Source of the DNA: Robiginitomaculum sp.
Lineage (GTDB): Bacteria > Pseudomonadota > Alphaproteobacteria > Caulobacterales > Maricaulaceae
DNA length: 58,396 bases
Assembly: GCA_016763315.1 (NCBI GenBank)
Contig: JAESTZ010000021.1
Location: 1 to 58,396 of the forward strand
Reading direction: 5' to 3'
Each line of letters starts with the position of its first letter. Positions within the stretch are counted from its first letter, which is position 1. Of the stretch, positions 25,540 to 35,981 are shown piece after piece. The notes beneath the pieces are model-generated. The model was not told the DNA's origin. It saw nothing but the letters and a program-made list of their open reading frames with translations, and did not search any database. A program made the translations under genes and the position numbers.

Positions 25540-26319
25540 TAATAACTTTTGGGTTGCGGCTTGTATATCGCCTTGTCGCATCAAACTCTCGCCAACGAGG
25601 ATTCCTTTGGCTCCAGCTTTGGTGACTTTATTTACATCAGCGGGAGTTTTTATTCCGCTTTCTGAAATTACAACACGATCTTCACCTATTCTTGCTAGCA
25701 AACCTGTAGTGGTATTAAGGTCGGTCGAGAAATCATGTAAATTACGATTGTTTATCCCGATCATACAATTATCGGGCAATAGCAAAGCTCTTTGCAATTC
25801 TCGTTTGTCATGAACCTCAACTAAAACGTCCAGTTCCAATTTCATGCAGGTTTCATAAAGCTCCAAAGCTTTGTCGGTTGATAAAATAGCCATTATTAGC
25901 AAAATACAATCAGCGCCGATTACTCTGGATTGATATATTTGCCATGGATCTATGATGAAATCTTTACGCAACATAGGAAGATTTGTAGAGGTTCTAGCAC
26001 TTATGAAATGTTCGTCATTTCCCATAAAATAATTATTCGTTAGAACTGACAAACAACTGGCGCCACCTTCTTTATAAGAAACTGCATGTTTTTTTGGATT
26101 AAAGTTTTCGCGAATAAGTCCTTTTGACGGACTGGCTTTTTTAATTTCCGCGATTAGAGCCGGTCGGTTAGCTATAACAGGATTAGAAATGGCGTGTTTA
26201 AATCCGCGCACTGGCGGACAATTTTGAACTTGCTGTTGCAGTTCAAATAATGGAGTAATTGTAGTTTCTTGTAATAACTCGCGACGTTTACCATGTACTA
26301 TTTTGTCTAAAATACTCAT
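25531..26319 (-). CDS. trpC: Indole-3-glycerol phosphate synthase
   Basis: A 262-aa TIM-barrel enzyme, fourth visible step of tryptophan synthesis. ILDKIVHGKRREL starts the protein; LIAEIKKASPSKG holds the catalytic Lys, MLRKDFIIDPWQIYQSR the second catalytic Lys, and LVEVHDKRELQRAL, IGINNRNLHDF, ISESGIKTPADV and GILVGESLMR complete the active-site loops. Overlaps trpD by four bases. It is a stand-alone enzyme, not fused to TrpF. Confidence 0.97.
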   Translation of the reverse strand: MSILDKIVHGKRRELLQETTITPLFELQQQVQNCPPVRGFKHAISNPVIANRPALIAEIKKASPSKGLIRENFNPKKHAVSYKEGGASCLSVLTNNYFMGNDEHFISARTSTNLPMLRKDFIIDPWQIYQSRVIGADCILLIMAILSTDKALELYETCMKLELDVLVEVHDKRELQRALLLPDNCMIGINNRNLHDFSTDLNTTTGLLARIGEDRVVISESGIKTPADVNKVTKAGAKGILVGESLMRQGDIQAATQKLLSV

Positions 26320-27332
26320 GATTGATTAGATACAGCAACAAGTTTGGATAAAGCTCGTTTAGCTTGGCCATCATCAATCACAGCTTTGGCTTTTGCTATT
26401 CCCTGCTCAAGATCAGGAACAATATCCGCGACAAGAAGTGCCGCGCCGGTATTCAGTGTAACAATATCCCGATATGCTCCGGTTTCTCCATCGAGTAGGC
26501 GGGTTATTGCTTTGGCATTTTGTGTTGGACTACCTCCGGCCAAATCTTCGGGGCGACAAAGGGGGATACCGTATTTCACAGGATCAATAGTAAAGCTGGT
26601 GATATTACCGTTTTGTAAGGCAGCAACCTTTGATGTGGTAGTTGTGGTAAGTTCGTCCATACCATCATCACCACACACGATCCATGCTTTAACCGCGCCC
26701 AAGTTTGCCAAAGTTTGCGCCATTGGTGTTAGCCATTTTTGATCAAAAACACCAAGTAATTGCCGTTTGGTTCCGGCTGGATTACTTAACGGGCCAAGCA
26801 AATTAAATATAGTTCGAATGCCCAACTCACTTCGAGCCAAAGCTACATGTTTCATCGCCAAGTGATGAGCCGGAGCAAACATAAAACCAATACCTGCTTC
26901 TTTCATGCAAGCCTCAACACCGCCCGTTGGTTGAGATAGCTTAACCCCCAATTTTTCCAACACTTCCGATGAACCGGATTTTGAAGAAAGCGCCTTATTG
27001 CCGTGTTTTGCTATTACTGCCCCTGCACCTGCCGCGACTATTGCTACAGCGGTTGAAATATTAAGCGAACCTTTGGCATCGCCGCCGGTTCCGCAAGTGT
27101 CAATTGCTCCATCTGGTGCATCAACTGGGGTCAACCGTGACCGTAACACCTTGGCTCCGGCCGTTATTATGGCTTCTGTTTCACCAATGGTGCGTAAGCT
27201 GGTTAAAAACCCGGCAATAGATGCGTCATTTACCTGACCAGACATGATTAAGGTAAACGCTTTAGTTGCTATTGAATCCGGTAATTCTTTTGCCTCACAC
27301 ATATACTCGATGATTTTACGAAATTCACTCAT
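26316..27332 (-). CDS. trpD: Anthranilate phosphoribosyltransferase
   Basis: A 338-aa transferase that adds phosphoribose to anthranilate. DTCGTGGDAKGSLNIST is the PRPP-binding loop; VIAKHGNKALSSKSGSSEVLE and FMFAPAHHLAMKHV are anthranilate-site segments. Length is normal. It overlaps trpG by eight bases and trpC by four. Confidence 0.97.
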   Translation of the reverse strand: MSEFRKIIEYMCEAKELPDSIATKAFTLIMSGQVNDASIAGFLTSLRTIGETEAIITAGAKVLRSRLTPVDAPDGAIDTCGTGGDAKGSLNISTAVAIVAAGAGAVIAKHGNKALSSKSGSSEVLEKLGVKLSQPTGGVEACMKEAGIGFMFAPAHHLAMKHVALARSELGIRTIFNLLGPLSNPAGTKRQLLGVFDQKWLTPMAQTLANLGAVKAWIVCGDDGMDELTTTTTSKVAALQNGNITSFTIDPVKYGIPLCRPEDLAGGSPTQNAKAITRLLDGETGAYRDIVTLNTGAALLVADIVPDLEQGIAKAKAVIDDGQAKRALSKLVAVSNQS

Positions 27333-27915
27333 GGCAATTTGTCATTTTATTACATAAATTCAGAAAATTCTGCAAAAGCTCATGTCCATATTCTGATGCT
27401 ATAGATTCTGGGTGAAACTGCACCCCATGTATTGGTAAAGAGCGATGCATAAGTCCCATAATTTCACCATCATCAGTCCACGCATTCACCACCAAGCAGT
27501 CTGGTATATTATCTCTTTCTACGGCTAATGAGTGGTAACGGGTAGCAGTAAATCGATCAGTAATATCTTTGAAAACACCTGTGTTGTTATGGTTTATGGA
27601 ACTGGTTTTACCGTGCATGATTGACTTTGCAGCAATCACGTCTCCGCCAAATATTTGACCAATGGCTTGATGACCAAGGCACACGCCTAATAACGGAGTG
27701 CTTGCCGGTAATTTCTTTATTAACTCAAGGCAAACCCCAGCCTCGTTCGGAGTGCAGGGGCCAGGAGAGAGCAATATGCCTTTTGGCTTTAGTGCTAAAA
27801 ACTCTTCAACAGATTTATCATCATTGCGATAAACACGAGTTTTTGCGCCCAATTCTTCGAGGTAGTGAACAAGGTTGAATGTAAAACTGTCATAATTATC
27901 AATCACCAATATCAT
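27325..27915 (-). CDS. trpG: Anthranilate synthase, glutamine amidotransferase subunit
   Basis: A 196-aa class I amidotransferase that supplies ammonia to TrpE. The nucleophile Cys lies in PLLGVCLGHQAIGQ, and the His-Glu pair in GVQFHPESIASEYG. ILVIDNYDSFTFNLVHYL starts the protein. ATG at 27915 overlaps the trpE stop as TGATG, giving tight translational coupling, which suits a 1:1 complex. Confidence 0.97.
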   Translation of the reverse strand: MILVIDNYDSFTFNLVHYLEELGAKTRVYRNDDKSVEEFLALKPKGILLSPGPCTPNEAGVCLELIKKLPASTPLLGVCLGHQAIGQIFGGDVIAAKSIMHGKTSSINHNNTGVFKDITDRFTATRYHSLAVERDNIPDCLVVNAWTDDGEIMGLMHRSLPIHGVQFHPESIASEYGHELLQNFLNLCNKMTNCHE

Positions 27916-29441
27916 CAAATTTCCCCTGATGACTTGATTGTTACATCAAAACGCCATGCACTTGCGGCTGCATCGAATAATGCCTGAGCTTTATGTATGG
28001 TTTCCATACGTTCTGCTTCTTCATCACTATCCAAAACATTACCGCCGCCTGCCTGTACATGCATCACTTCGTTTTTGATGATAGCGGTACGAAGTGCAAT
28101 ACAGGTGTCCAAGTCACCATTTGCAGAGAAATATCCAATTGCCCCAGCATAAATTCCGCGGCTTTCTTGCTCAAGTTCACTGATGATTTCCATAGCTCTA
28201 ATTTTTGGAGCACCTGAGACTGTTCCGTGTGGAAATCCAGCAAATAGAGCGTCAAGAGCATCTGATTTTGTTGCTAGATCAGCTTCTATATTTGAGACTA
28301 TATGCATGACTTTGCTATAGCGCTCGATGGCAAATGATTTTGTGACTTTAACTGTACCGGATTTGGCAACACGACCAGCATCATTTCTGCCGAGATCAAG
28401 TAGCATTAAGTGCTCGGCTAATTCTTTTTTGTCAGCTAATAAATCAAGTTCATTTTTTTCGTCTTCTGCAAGTGTTGCCCCTCTAGGACGGGTTCCAGCT
28501 ATTGGCCGAATAGTAATTTTATTATTGCGAACACGTACTAATATTTCCGGGCTAGAACCAATGATGCAAAACTCAGGTAATTGCATATAATACAAGAATG
28601 GCGACGGGTTGCTCTTGCGTAAAGAGCGGTACAAAGCAAAAGGGTGATTGGTAAAAGGAACAGAAAACCGCTGGCTTAAAACTACTTGAAAAACGTCTCC
28701 GTCTTTGATGTAACTTTTTGCTTTTCGCACCATCTGCTGAAATTGCTTTTTACTGGTATTACTGCTAGGTTTTAGTCGATTATTCGGCTTTTGGCTTTGA
28801 ATAACGGGTGAGACTTTTAACTGTCCCAAAATTTTATCCCGCAAGTTTTGTAATTCCAATTGCACTGTTTGCCAAACACGAGCTTGTTTCTTGGAAGGTG
28901 TTGGTTCAATACGTCGAGACAGTATTATTTCTTGTTTTACGGAATCAAAAACAGCCATTAAAGTCGGCCTGATGAGAACTGCGTCAGGTGTTTGTAGGTT
29001 AGAGCCTATTTTCAATGGAATATTTTCGATCCAGTTAACTGCATCATAGCCTATATAGCCAAAAACCCCACTAAGCATTGGCGGCAGGTCTGGTAAGACG
29101 GGCACATCGGACTGCTGTACAAAATTGCGTAATGCGACAACAGGGCTATCATCAATATCGACAAATTCACTATTGTTGACGCTGATTTGTGGCTTGCCAG
29201 CCAAGACTCTAAAACACTGATCAGGGTTTAGACCGATAACAGAGTACCGGCCTCTGGTTTCGCCGCCCTTTACTGATTCAAGTAGAAATATATTATTCTG
29301 ATCAAGCCCAATTTTAAGCAAAGCTGCCACCGGGGTGGTAAGGTCATCAATAACTTTAATAGTAGCTAAATATGGCTCACCGGCCGAACTAACTTTGCAA
29401 TAATTCTGGAAAGTTGTGTTATCGACATGAAGATTATCCAT
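27915..29441 (-). CDS. trpE: Anthranilate synthase component I
   Basis: A 508-aa chorismate-using enzyme. The feedback site is present as IFLLESVKGGETRGRYSVIG. The catalytic part has VFQVVLSQRF, NPSPFLYYMQLP, IRPIAGTRPRG, MLLDLGRNDAGRVAKSGTV, GTVSGAPKIRAMEII and IQAGGGNV-like VQAGGGNVLDSDEEAE. The ATG at 29441 lies inside the 3' end of the upstream ppiD gene, so no leader peptide or attenuator can precede it; TrpE activity is probably controlled by feedback inhibition. Confidence 0.97.
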   Translation of the reverse strand: MDNLHVDNTTFQNYCKVSSAGEPYLATIKVIDDLTTPVAALLKIGLDQNNIFLLESVKGGETRGRYSVIGLNPDQCFRVLAGKPQISVNNSEFVDIDDSPVVALRNFVQQSDVPVLPDLPPMLSGVFGYIGYDAVNWIENIPLKIGSNLQTPDAVLIRPTLMAVFDSVKQEIILSRRIEPTPSKKQARVWQTVQLELQNLRDKILGQLKVSPVIQSQKPNNRLKPSSNTSKKQFQQMVRKAKSYIKDGDVFQVVLSQRFSVPFTNHPFALYRSLRKSNPSPFLYYMQLPEFCIIGSSPEILVRVRNNKITIRPIAGTRPRGATLAEDEKNELDLLADKKELAEHLMLLDLGRNDAGRVAKSGTVKVTKSFAIERYSKVMHIVSNIEADLATKSDALDALFAGFPHGTVSGAPKIRAMEIISELEQESRGIYAGAIGYFSANGDLDTCIALRTAIIKNEVMHVQAGGGNVLDSDEEAERMETIHKAQALFDAAASAWRFDVTIKSSGEI

Positions 29442-31320
29442 CACCTAAGGCCAGCGCTTTTAGTCGTTGATCTTGTCTTATTGTATATGATGAACGCAGA
29501 CCGGATATAAACAAGTTTTCTAAATCTCTTTCAACTTCTTGATCCATCCTTGAGCGTAATAACATGAGATTTGCATCTGATATAACCGGCGATGGTATAA
29601 TGTTTTGTAATCTGGAAACAACAAGTTCACCAGTAGTCGAAACAACATCAAAAACAGATTGCCCAACATTGATAGAGAACAGCCGGTTTGATAATCCAGC
29701 CGGTATGGTTGGCTCTGGTTGATAACGGTTCAATATAGATATTTCTAATCTGCTATTTGGGTATTTGCTCAAAACATCATTTGCAGACATCGCAGAATCC
29801 AAGTCTGCTTTAACTGAGTTTGCAAGCTCACGCATAGCCTTTGATTTTTGTTCCGACTTCCATGCGAGGATCACTTGATCACGAACCTCGTCAAGGTCAG
29901 GGCTTCGAGAGGCAATGACTTGATTTACAGTTAGTGCAAAAAAATCGCCATTTGCAGTTTCTTCGATATGGCTTTCCACTAATTCATCAAGAGAAAATAA
30001 AGTTTCCAGTATTTTTGGGTTCTGCGTGAAAATATCGACGCTTTGTAAGTTTTCATCGGTTCCGCGATTGTCAACTGGTGGTAGGCTGATTGCGACTAAT
30101 TGTTGAGATTCCGCGGCCTCCTCAATATCCATTCCGTCTGCTCTAGCACCTTCAAAGTCTCCCATAATCTTGTAAAGCCGGTTGCTGACTTCTTCAGAAG
30201 TGAAATCTTTTTTCAACTCGACCAGTACTTCCTCAAACGACTTTTCATATCCCGGGTCTATGGCAATTATTTTCCAGGCAGCCCATTTGAAGCGCCCTTC
30301 GGCAACACCGCTTGTATCTGCTTGTGCCTTGAACACCACTTCTGCAATTTGATCATCGGGTGAATTTCTAACTTCAGTATTTTCCACTAAAATTGGGTCA
30401 CCCGCAATTTTTAAGTCAGACATAATATAGGCAGCATCTTCACCGGCTCCCAAACGTTTTGCCACGACCTCTGCTATTACTTGATCATCAACTTGGATTT
30501 GCACCCAAGAGCGTGTTTCAACTTTGGAGTACTTAGCTTTTTCAAATTCGTACACTGCCCGAAGCTCTTCCTCTGTCGGGTTTATTTCCAGCTCTATATC
30601 TGCCGCCAACATCAATACGACCGTGGCTGCGCGGCGCTCCGGAATCATAAACTGTCCGGCATGTTCTAAAAAGAATTCTTCTAACTGCGCATTAGTCGGC
30701 TCATTTATCTTGGGTAATGAAGATGCCGGCAGGAATATTGATTCTACTTGCCGCATCTCTTGTTGATAAGCCATTACAAGTCTAGTGAAAGATATAGGCG
30801 AGGGAATTCCATCATAAATTACTGATAGGATTTGCCTGCGGCCAAGATCTGCTCTTGCATCTTCTTCAAACTGCCTTGGGGTTAATTGGGCACGACTTAA
30901 TGTATCAAGGTACTGATCATCACTGAATTTACCTGTGAATGGGTCGGCAAATGCTTCATAGTTACGAGCGAATTTGACTACCATTGCCGTTGAAACGCTA
31001 ACACCGAGTTCGTTCATTTTGGCTGTTAATGCAGCCTCGGTAATTAACCTATCCAGCAGTTGTTGATCTAATCCTTGTTCTTTAGCTTCAGTTTCAGAAA
31101 ACCTACCGTTACTTTCTCTAAGGCGATTATCAACTACTCGCCGCCATTTTACTCTATACTCATCAACAGTAATTTTTTCTGGCCCTACTACAACTACTGC
31201 ATCACCAGTTCCGCCTTTTAGGACGTCACCTGTTCCCCAAACTACGAAGCTAAGTACTATCAGCCCGATAAACACTACTGCAAAGGGTGATTTAAGCGAA
31301 TTACGCATAGCATCAAGCAT
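29434..31320 (-). CDS. ppiD: Peptidyl-prolyl isomerase D-like periplasmic chaperone
   Basis: A 628-aa inner-membrane-anchored SurA/PpiD-type protein. MRNSLKSPFAVVFIGLIVLS opens the protein and contains the anchor, and GGTGDAVVVVGPEKITVDEY is the usual start of the chaperone domain. The region around QLTPRQFEEDARADLGRRQ and the long helical C-terminal part follow. The start at 31320 comes six bases after GGAG. It assists folding of outer membrane proteins at the translocon exit. It overlaps trpE, an arrangement seen in other Alphaproteobacteria, and is divergent from tpiA. Confidence 0.88.
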   Translation of the reverse strand: MLDAMRNSLKSPFAVVFIGLIVLSFVVWGTGDVLKGGTGDAVVVVGPEKITVDEYRVKWRRVVDNRLRESNGRFSETEAKEQGLDQQLLDRLITEAALTAKMNELGVSVSTAMVVKFARNYEAFADPFTGKFSDDQYLDTLSRAQLTPRQFEEDARADLGRRQILSVIYDGIPSPISFTRLVMAYQQEMRQVESIFLPASSLPKINEPTNAQLEEFFLEHAGQFMIPERRAATVVLMLAADIELEINPTEEELRAVYEFEKAKYSKVETRSWVQIQVDDQVIAEVVAKRLGAGEDAAYIMSDLKIAGDPILVENTEVRNSPDDQIAEVVFKAQADTSGVAEGRFKWAAWKIIAIDPGYEKSFEEVLVELKKDFTSEEVSNRLYKIMGDFEGARADGMDIEEAAESQQLVAISLPPVDNRGTDENLQSVDIFTQNPKILETLFSLDELVESHIEETANGDFFALTVNQVIASRSPDLDEVRDQVILAWKSEQKSKAMRELANSVKADLDSAMSANDVLSKYPNSRLEISILNRYQPEPTIPAGLSNRLFSINVGQSVFDVVSTTGELVVSRLQNIIPSPVISDANLMLLRSRMDQEVERDLENLFISGLRSSYTIRQDQRLKALALGDG

Positions 31321-31472
31321 CAAGGACTCCGTGGGTTTCTATTTCTATACATTCCAAGCGCGGCAATGTATGCGTAGAAGTTAAGTCTCGCAAGAGCGAT
31401 TTACTGTATAGTTGCGTGAGATTGTGATGACTGCTAGGGACAGGACTAGATGGCAGTTTATAGGAGAGAAAT

Positions 31473-32224
31473 GTGACACGAAAAATGCTAATAGCTGGCA
31501 ACTGGAAAATGAATGGATTGCTGGCGGATGCTGCAGAGTTTCAAGCAATGATTGATCAGGTATCTGCTGATCAATTTAAAAACCACGATATCTTGATTTG
31601 TCCACCAACAACTCTTTTAGCCAAGTTCGCAAGCATTGCTCAAGCAACCGGAATGAATGTTGGCGGTGAAGATTGTCATTGGGAAATGGCCGGCGCGCAT
31701 ACTGGTGATATTTCAGCAAAAATGCTTAAGGATTCCGGAGCAAGTTATTGTATTGTTGGTCATTCAGAACGAAGAGCTAATCATAATGAAACCAGTGAAA
31801 CAGTTCGAAAAAAGGCTGAAGCTGCATTGCAGGCTGGTTTGATTGCCATTGTTTGTGTAGGCGAAAGCCTCGCGCAACGCCAAGCTGGTGATGCTATAAA
31901 TGCCGTCAAAAGTCAGATCCAGAAGTCTTTACCAAAAGGTGCTAATTCTAATAATTGCGTTATTGCCTATGAGCCGGTTTGGGCAATCGGGACAGGTGAA
32001 ACCGCGACAAGCGCTGATATTAACCAGATGCATGGATGTATTCGTGAGTTGTTACAGGAAATTGGTGGTGATAAATTATCAAAATCCCGCATTTTATATG
32101 GCGGCTCTGTTAAGTCGCAAAATGCAAAAGATATTTTTTCTGGAAAGACGTTGATGGCGGCTTGATCGGTGGAGCTTCTTTAAAAGCAAAAGATTTCTGT
32201 GGAATTATCGCCGGGGCGGTATAA
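31473..32224 (+). CDS. tpiA: Triosephosphate isomerase, interrupted by a one-base deletion near the C-terminus
   Basis: Glycolytic enzyme interconverting DHAP and glyceraldehyde 3-phosphate. Start GTG at 31473 after AGGAGAG. Active-site residues are in place: Asn and Lys in AGNWKMNG, His in YCIVGHSERR, Glu in VIAYEPVWAIGTG. The frame from 31473 stops early at 32165 (SGKTLMAA). Adding one T to the T6 run at 32134-32139 restores KDVDGGLIGGASLKAKDF and IIAGAV, the phosphate-binding end of the family, with a stop at 32224 and about 250 aa. As drawn, the enzyme would be dead. Because tpiA is nearly essential, an assembly error is the likeliest reason. Confidence 0.9.
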
Positions 32225-32340
32225 TTTAGTAAATGAGTTAAATTAAGCCACCTTGGTAAAACAAGTATGACAACAAATAAACCTTTGCGCTTGCAGATTG
32301 GTAACTTAAGCTAAACTCGCAAATACTAAAGAGTGTTGAA

Positions 32341-33291
32341 ATGCCAACAATAATTGACAATACAAAACAAAAAGTTCGACACCCGGAAAAGCAAAAACGT
32401 GCCGATAGTGACGTTTTGCGCAAACCTTCGTGGATCAGGGTCAAGGCACCTTTGGGCAAAGGTTATCTTGAAACCCGTAAAATAGTACATGAAAAGGGAT
32501 TAGTAACAGTTTGCGAGGAAGCGGCATGTCCGAACATGGGCGAGTGTTGGGATAAAAAACACGCCACTTTAATGATAATGGGCGACACTTGCACCAGAGC
32601 TTGTGCTTTTTGTAATATACGCACGGGAATGCCAGAGCCTTTGGATTCAACTGAGCCGCAAAAAGTTGCTAAAGCCGTGCTGGAAATGGAATTGCAACAC
32701 GTTGTTATCACATCTGTGGATCGTGATGATTTGGCTGATGGTGGTGCAACGCACTTTGCGGCAACAGTCGCGGCAATTCGTAAAAGTTGTCCAGATACAA
32801 GTATTGAAATACTAACTCCCGATTTTTTGCGCAAAGAGGGCGCGGCGGAAATTATGATCGACGCCAAGCCAGATGTGTTCAACCATAACCTTGAAACAGT
32901 TCCCTCAATGTATTTAAGTATTCGCCCCGGAGCCAGGTATTTTCACTCTTTACGGCTGTTGCAAAAAGTAAAACAACGTGACCCGATGCAATTTACAAAA
33001 TCCGGAATTATGGTTGGACTTGGTGAAAGCAAACAGGAAATAATGCAAGTAATGGACGACATGCGGGTGGCTGATGTCGATTTCATTACTATTGGCCAAT
33101 ATTTACAACCAACTCGCAAACATGCTCCGGTGAAACGCTTTGTTTCACCTGATGAGTTCAAGGCGCTCGAAGTAATTGCTCGCTCCAAAGGTTTTTTGAT
33201 GGTTTCAAGCAGCCCGCTAACTAGGTCTAGTCACCATGCCGGTGACGACTTTGCTAAGTTGCAAGCGGCAAGATTGGCTAAGCAGTTATAA
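32341..33291 (+). CDS. lipA: Lipoyl synthase
   Basis: A 316-aa radical-SAM enzyme that inserts two sulfurs into octanoyl groups of lipoyl domains. It has both cluster motifs: [12 protein letters not shown] (auxiliary cluster consumed as sulfur source) and CTRACAFC (SAM cluster, CxxxCxxC). [11 protein letters not shown] near the end contains the conserved C-terminal RSS. Length is normal. It is followed two bases later by the coq10-like gene, as in many Alphaproteobacteria. Confidence 0.97.
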   Translation: MPTIIDNTKQKVRHPEKQKRADSDVLRKPSWIRVKAPLGKGYLETRKIVHEKGLVTVCEEAACPNMGECWDKKHATLMIMGDTCTRACAFCNIRTGMPEPLDSTEPQKVAKAVLEMELQHVVITSVDRDDLADGGATHFAATVAAIRKSCPDTSIEILTPDFLRKEGAAEIMIDAKPDVFNHNLETVPSMYLSIRPGARYFHSLRLLQKVKQRDPMQFTKSGIMVGLGESKQEIMQVMDDMRVADVDFITIGQYLQPTRKHAPVKRFVSPDEFKALEVIARSKGFLMVSSSPLTRSSHHAGDDFAKLQAARLAKQL

Positions 33292-33292
33292 T

Positions 33293-33805
33293 ATGGGCGT
33301 TCGTCACGTTTTTCGCCACATGCCATTTACTCCAGAGCAGTTGCATCAACTTGCTTGGGACGTGGAAGATTATCCGGTTTTTATAAATTTTATTTCAGCG
33401 TTGCGAGTTATTTCTTCAAACGACACAAAAATGAGAGCCGAAGTAAGAATTAAATATAAAATGCTCCGCGAGTCATTCATCACCGATGTTCTTCGTAACG
33501 AAAAAACTCTTGAGATATCGGTTGTGTTAGTTAAGGGGCCATTTCGTAAATTAGAAAACCATTGGCGGTTCCATCAACTTTCAGATGGTTCGACACTGGT
33601 GGAGTTTTGGGTTGATTTTACTTTCTCGTTGCCTTTGATGGCGAATTTTTTTGCAGCAAAACAGATTCGCGCCGAGCAATCCATTTTAGAAGCCTTTGAA
33701 AGAAGAGCGAAGCAATTATTTGCATCACCAACCATAGATTCTAACCTTGATGAAACTGTGCAAAAAGAAATATTTGAATTACAAACTATCCATAAGCATG
33801 GATAG
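33293..33805 (+). CDS. COQ10/RatA-family START-domain protein
   Basis: A 170-aa polyketide-cyclase/START-fold protein. HVFRHMPFTPEQLHQLAWDV and EDYPVFINFISALRV at the N-terminus and LENHWRFHQLSDGSTLVEFW in the middle are typical. In mitochondria the homologue Coq10 binds ubiquinone and aids respiration; the E. coli homologue RatA was described as a ribosome-association toxin. Its coupling with lipA favours a respiratory role. Start ATG at 33293 is one base after the lipA stop. The last 27 bases overlap the convergent cinA-like gene. Confidence 0.88.
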   Translation: MGVRHVFRHMPFTPEQLHQLAWDVEDYPVFINFISALRVISSNDTKMRAEVRIKYKMLRESFITDVLRNEKTLEISVVLVKGPFRKLENHWRFHQLSDGSTLVEFWVDFTFSLPLMANFFAAKQIRAEQSILEAFERRAKQLFASPTIDSNLDETVQKEIFELQTIHKHG

Positions 33806-34267
33806 GGCTTGCTTGACGCTGTCAATGCGAATAGCTACGCGGCCGTTATTAGCGAAGTGACATTCTTTTGTAACTGTTTTATAGCCGATCCTAGCCACAG
33901 CGAAGCAGACCAGACCAACCGGTTTTTCTATTGTACCACCGCCTGGTCCGGCAATTCCGGTAATTGCAACAGAAATATTAGCATTTGATGCAGCCAGCGC
34001 CCCTTCGGCCATTAACCCCGCAACTTGTTCGCTAACGGCGCCATGCTCGACCAACATGCCTTGCGGCACACCAAGAAGAGATGTTTTTGCTTTGTAGGAA
34101 TAGGTGGTAAACCCGCAATCAAAGACTTCAGACGAACCATCAACAGCAGTTATTGCGCCACTAAGTAATCCACCAGTACAACTTTCTGCTACGGCGATCA
34201 TATTGTTACCGGTTTTTGCAGCTTGCAGAACACTTTTTACTTGCGCCATAATATCATCTGGAAACAT
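33779..34267 (-). CDS. CinA C-terminal-domain protein (nicotinamide-nucleotide amidase)
   Basis: A 162-aa stand-alone CinA C-domain, which deamidates NMN to recycle pyridine nucleotides. MIAVAESCTGGLLSGAI contains the catalytic Ser-Cys-Thr region; SVAITGIAGPGGGTIEKPVG is the second conserved loop. The N-terminal CinA (MoCF-like) domain is absent, as is usual in Alphaproteobacteria. It lies 20 bases downstream of pgpA and probably shares its transcript. Confidence 0.92.
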   Translation of the reverse strand: MFPDDIMAQVKSVLQAAKTGNNMIAVAESCTGGLLSGAITAVDGSSEVFDCGFTTYSYKAKTSLLGVPQGMLVEHGAVSEQVAGLMAEGALAASNANISVAITGIAGPGGGTIEKPVGLVCFAVARIGYKTVTKECHFANNGRVAIRIDSVKQALSMLMDSL

Positions 34268-34287
34268 TTCTCAACCCTTTTTAAGCA

Positions 34288-34743
34288 TTATATAGGCAAG
34301 AACAAGCGAGACAAGAAAATCAATACACCAGCAACCAATCCCGCCAGAATATCATCAGACATTATCCCCCAACCACCGGGTAATTTCTCTAGGCGACCGA
34401 TTAACCACGGCTTGGTAATATCAAACAAGCGGAACAGCACAAAAGCTGCCAAAACTTGCCATAATACAGGTTGCACAAACACCAAAGCCAACCATTGCCC
34501 TGCAACCTCGTCGATGACCACTTCTGAGGGATCTTTATTACCGGTGGTTTTAGAGTAATGATCCGAAGCCCAAACGCCGATAAAAAATATAACTATTGTC
34601 AATGCCAGTAAAACATACCAACTGCTTACAACCAAAATCCATACACCAAGAGGCAAAGCAGCCAAAGACCCCCATGTGCCTGGGGCCGGGCGTAAATAAC
34701 CTGAGCCAAAAAAAGTTGCTAACACTTTACTTAATAAATTCAT
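34288..34743 (-). CDS. pgpA: Phosphatidylglycerophosphatase A
   Basis: A 151-aa inner-membrane enzyme that dephosphorylates phosphatidylglycerophosphate. FFGSGYLRPAPGTWGSLAAL and DPSEVVIDEVAGQW are family signatures, and WGIMSDDILAGLVAG is the third. About three hydrophobic helices. It overlaps ispDF by four bases. Confidence 0.95.
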   Translation of the reverse strand: MNLLSKVLATFFGSGYLRPAPGTWGSLAALPLGVWILVVSSWYVLLALTIVIFFIGVWASDHYSKTTGNKDPSEVVIDEVAGQWLALVFVQPVLWQVLAAFVLFRLFDITKPWLIGRLEKLPGGWGIMSDDILAGLVAGVLIFLSRLFLPI

Positions 34744-35900
34744 TTGGTTTCCTTAATAATCGTAACGCTGGCCATAGCTGCTATACCTTCGCCGCGACCA
34801 GTAAACCCCAATAATTCGGTAGTTGTGGCTTTTACACTTACCGCCGAAAAGTCAATCTCTAGAATTTCTGCAATTCGCTTTCGCATTTGTTGTTTGTATG
34901 GCTTGATTTTAGGGGCTTCACAAATCACCGTTATATCAACATGGGCTATTGTAGCATGATTTTGATCTGTTAGACGTTTGGCATGAGAAAGGAACGTATC
35001 AGAACTGGCGTTCTTCCATTTTTCGTTTGATGGCGGGAAGTGATCACCAATGTCCCCTAAAGACATAGCGCCAAGCAATCCATCTGTTATTGCATGCAGC
35101 CCAACATCAGCATCCGAATGACCTTTTAGGGATATATTACCCGGGATATGCACACCACATAAAACCATGCCCGTTCCCTCACATATCTGATGAACATCAA
35201 AACCAGTTCCGGTGACGCTGAATTTAGTCTTTTGTACCATATTGCGTTCAGCCTTTTGCAAATCACTTTTTGTCGTAATCTTGAAATTTTCCGATAATCC
35301 AAGAATTGTTTTACAGACCATTCCATTACGTAATGCTAGTGTCAAATCATCATGAGCATCCTCATTACTATCTAATTGGTTATATGAGTTCACGAGAGAC
35401 GAATAGCAAAAGCCTTGTGGGGTTTGTATGCGAAAAATTTGATCACGATCAGCGTCGGCCGTAATTCTTCCAGATTTTGCATCTACATATTTGATCGCAT
35501 CAACGATAGGTAAAGCTGGCGCGCAGCCTTGTACTTCATCAAGCATGGTAATGATGGAGATAATAGTATTTTCATTAACAAAAGGCCTGGCTGCATCATG
35601 TATTAAAATTTTATTAGGTGGGTCATTTTGTAATGACTGCAATCCAGCCAAGACAGATTGGCTTCTTTTGGCTCCACCATAAACAAAATCAGGACTAGAT
35701 CCGTTAAATGCTTGCTTAAATAACTTAAGATCGGTTTTTGCTATAACAACTATTACTTTACGAATAAGAGGTGAGTTTGCAAATAAATCATAGGTATGCT
35801 TCAGGACTGCTTGTCCAGATAGTTTGCAATATTGTTTTGGAGTTTCACCTCCAAACCGCACGCTACTTCCCGCAGCAACAATTACTACATCAGTTTTCAT
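34740..35900 (-). CDS. ispDF: Bifunctional IspD/IspF enzyme of the MEP pathway
   Basis: A 386-aa fusion. Residues 1-225 are IspD (MEP cytidylyltransferase): [56 protein letters not shown]. Residues 226-386 are IspF (MECDP synthase): GTGFDVHQI with the zinc Asp-His, [29 protein letters not shown], and [20 protein letters not shown]. Both catalytic sets look intact. The fusion skips IspE, a pattern typical of Alphaproteobacteria. Divergent from dusB across 81 bases. Confidence 0.97.
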   Translation of the reverse strand: MKTDVVIVAAGSSVRFGGETPKQYCKLSGQAVLKHTYDLFANSPLIRKVIVVIAKTDLKLFKQAFNGSSPDFVYGGAKRSQSVLAGLQSLQNDPPNKILIHDAARPFVNENTIISIITMLDEVQGCAPALPIVDAIKYVDAKSGRITADADRDQIFRIQTPQGFCYSSLVNSYNQLDSNEDAHDDLTLALRNGMVCKTILGLSENFKITTKSDLQKAERNMVQKTKFSVTGTGFDVHQICEGTGMVLCGVHIPGNISLKGHSDADVGLHAITDGLLGAMSLGDIGDHFPPSNEKWKNASSDTFLSHAKRLTDQNHATIAHVDITVICEAPKIKPYKQQMRKRIAEILEIDFSAVSVKATTTELLGFTGRGEGIAAMASVTIIKETK

Positions 35901-35981
35901 TTATTTGACCTGTTTCCAAATCGTTGCATCCATGGCAACAAGAAGCTTGACCTTAATTATACAGCTATAGTCCATCATGGC

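Noticed and set aside
32130-32165. Programmed frameshift in tpiA at the T6 run
   Set aside because: A slippery run is present, but no stimulatory structure or functional reason is seen, tpiA is not known to use frameshifting, and four other similar one-base losses in the window point to sequence errors.
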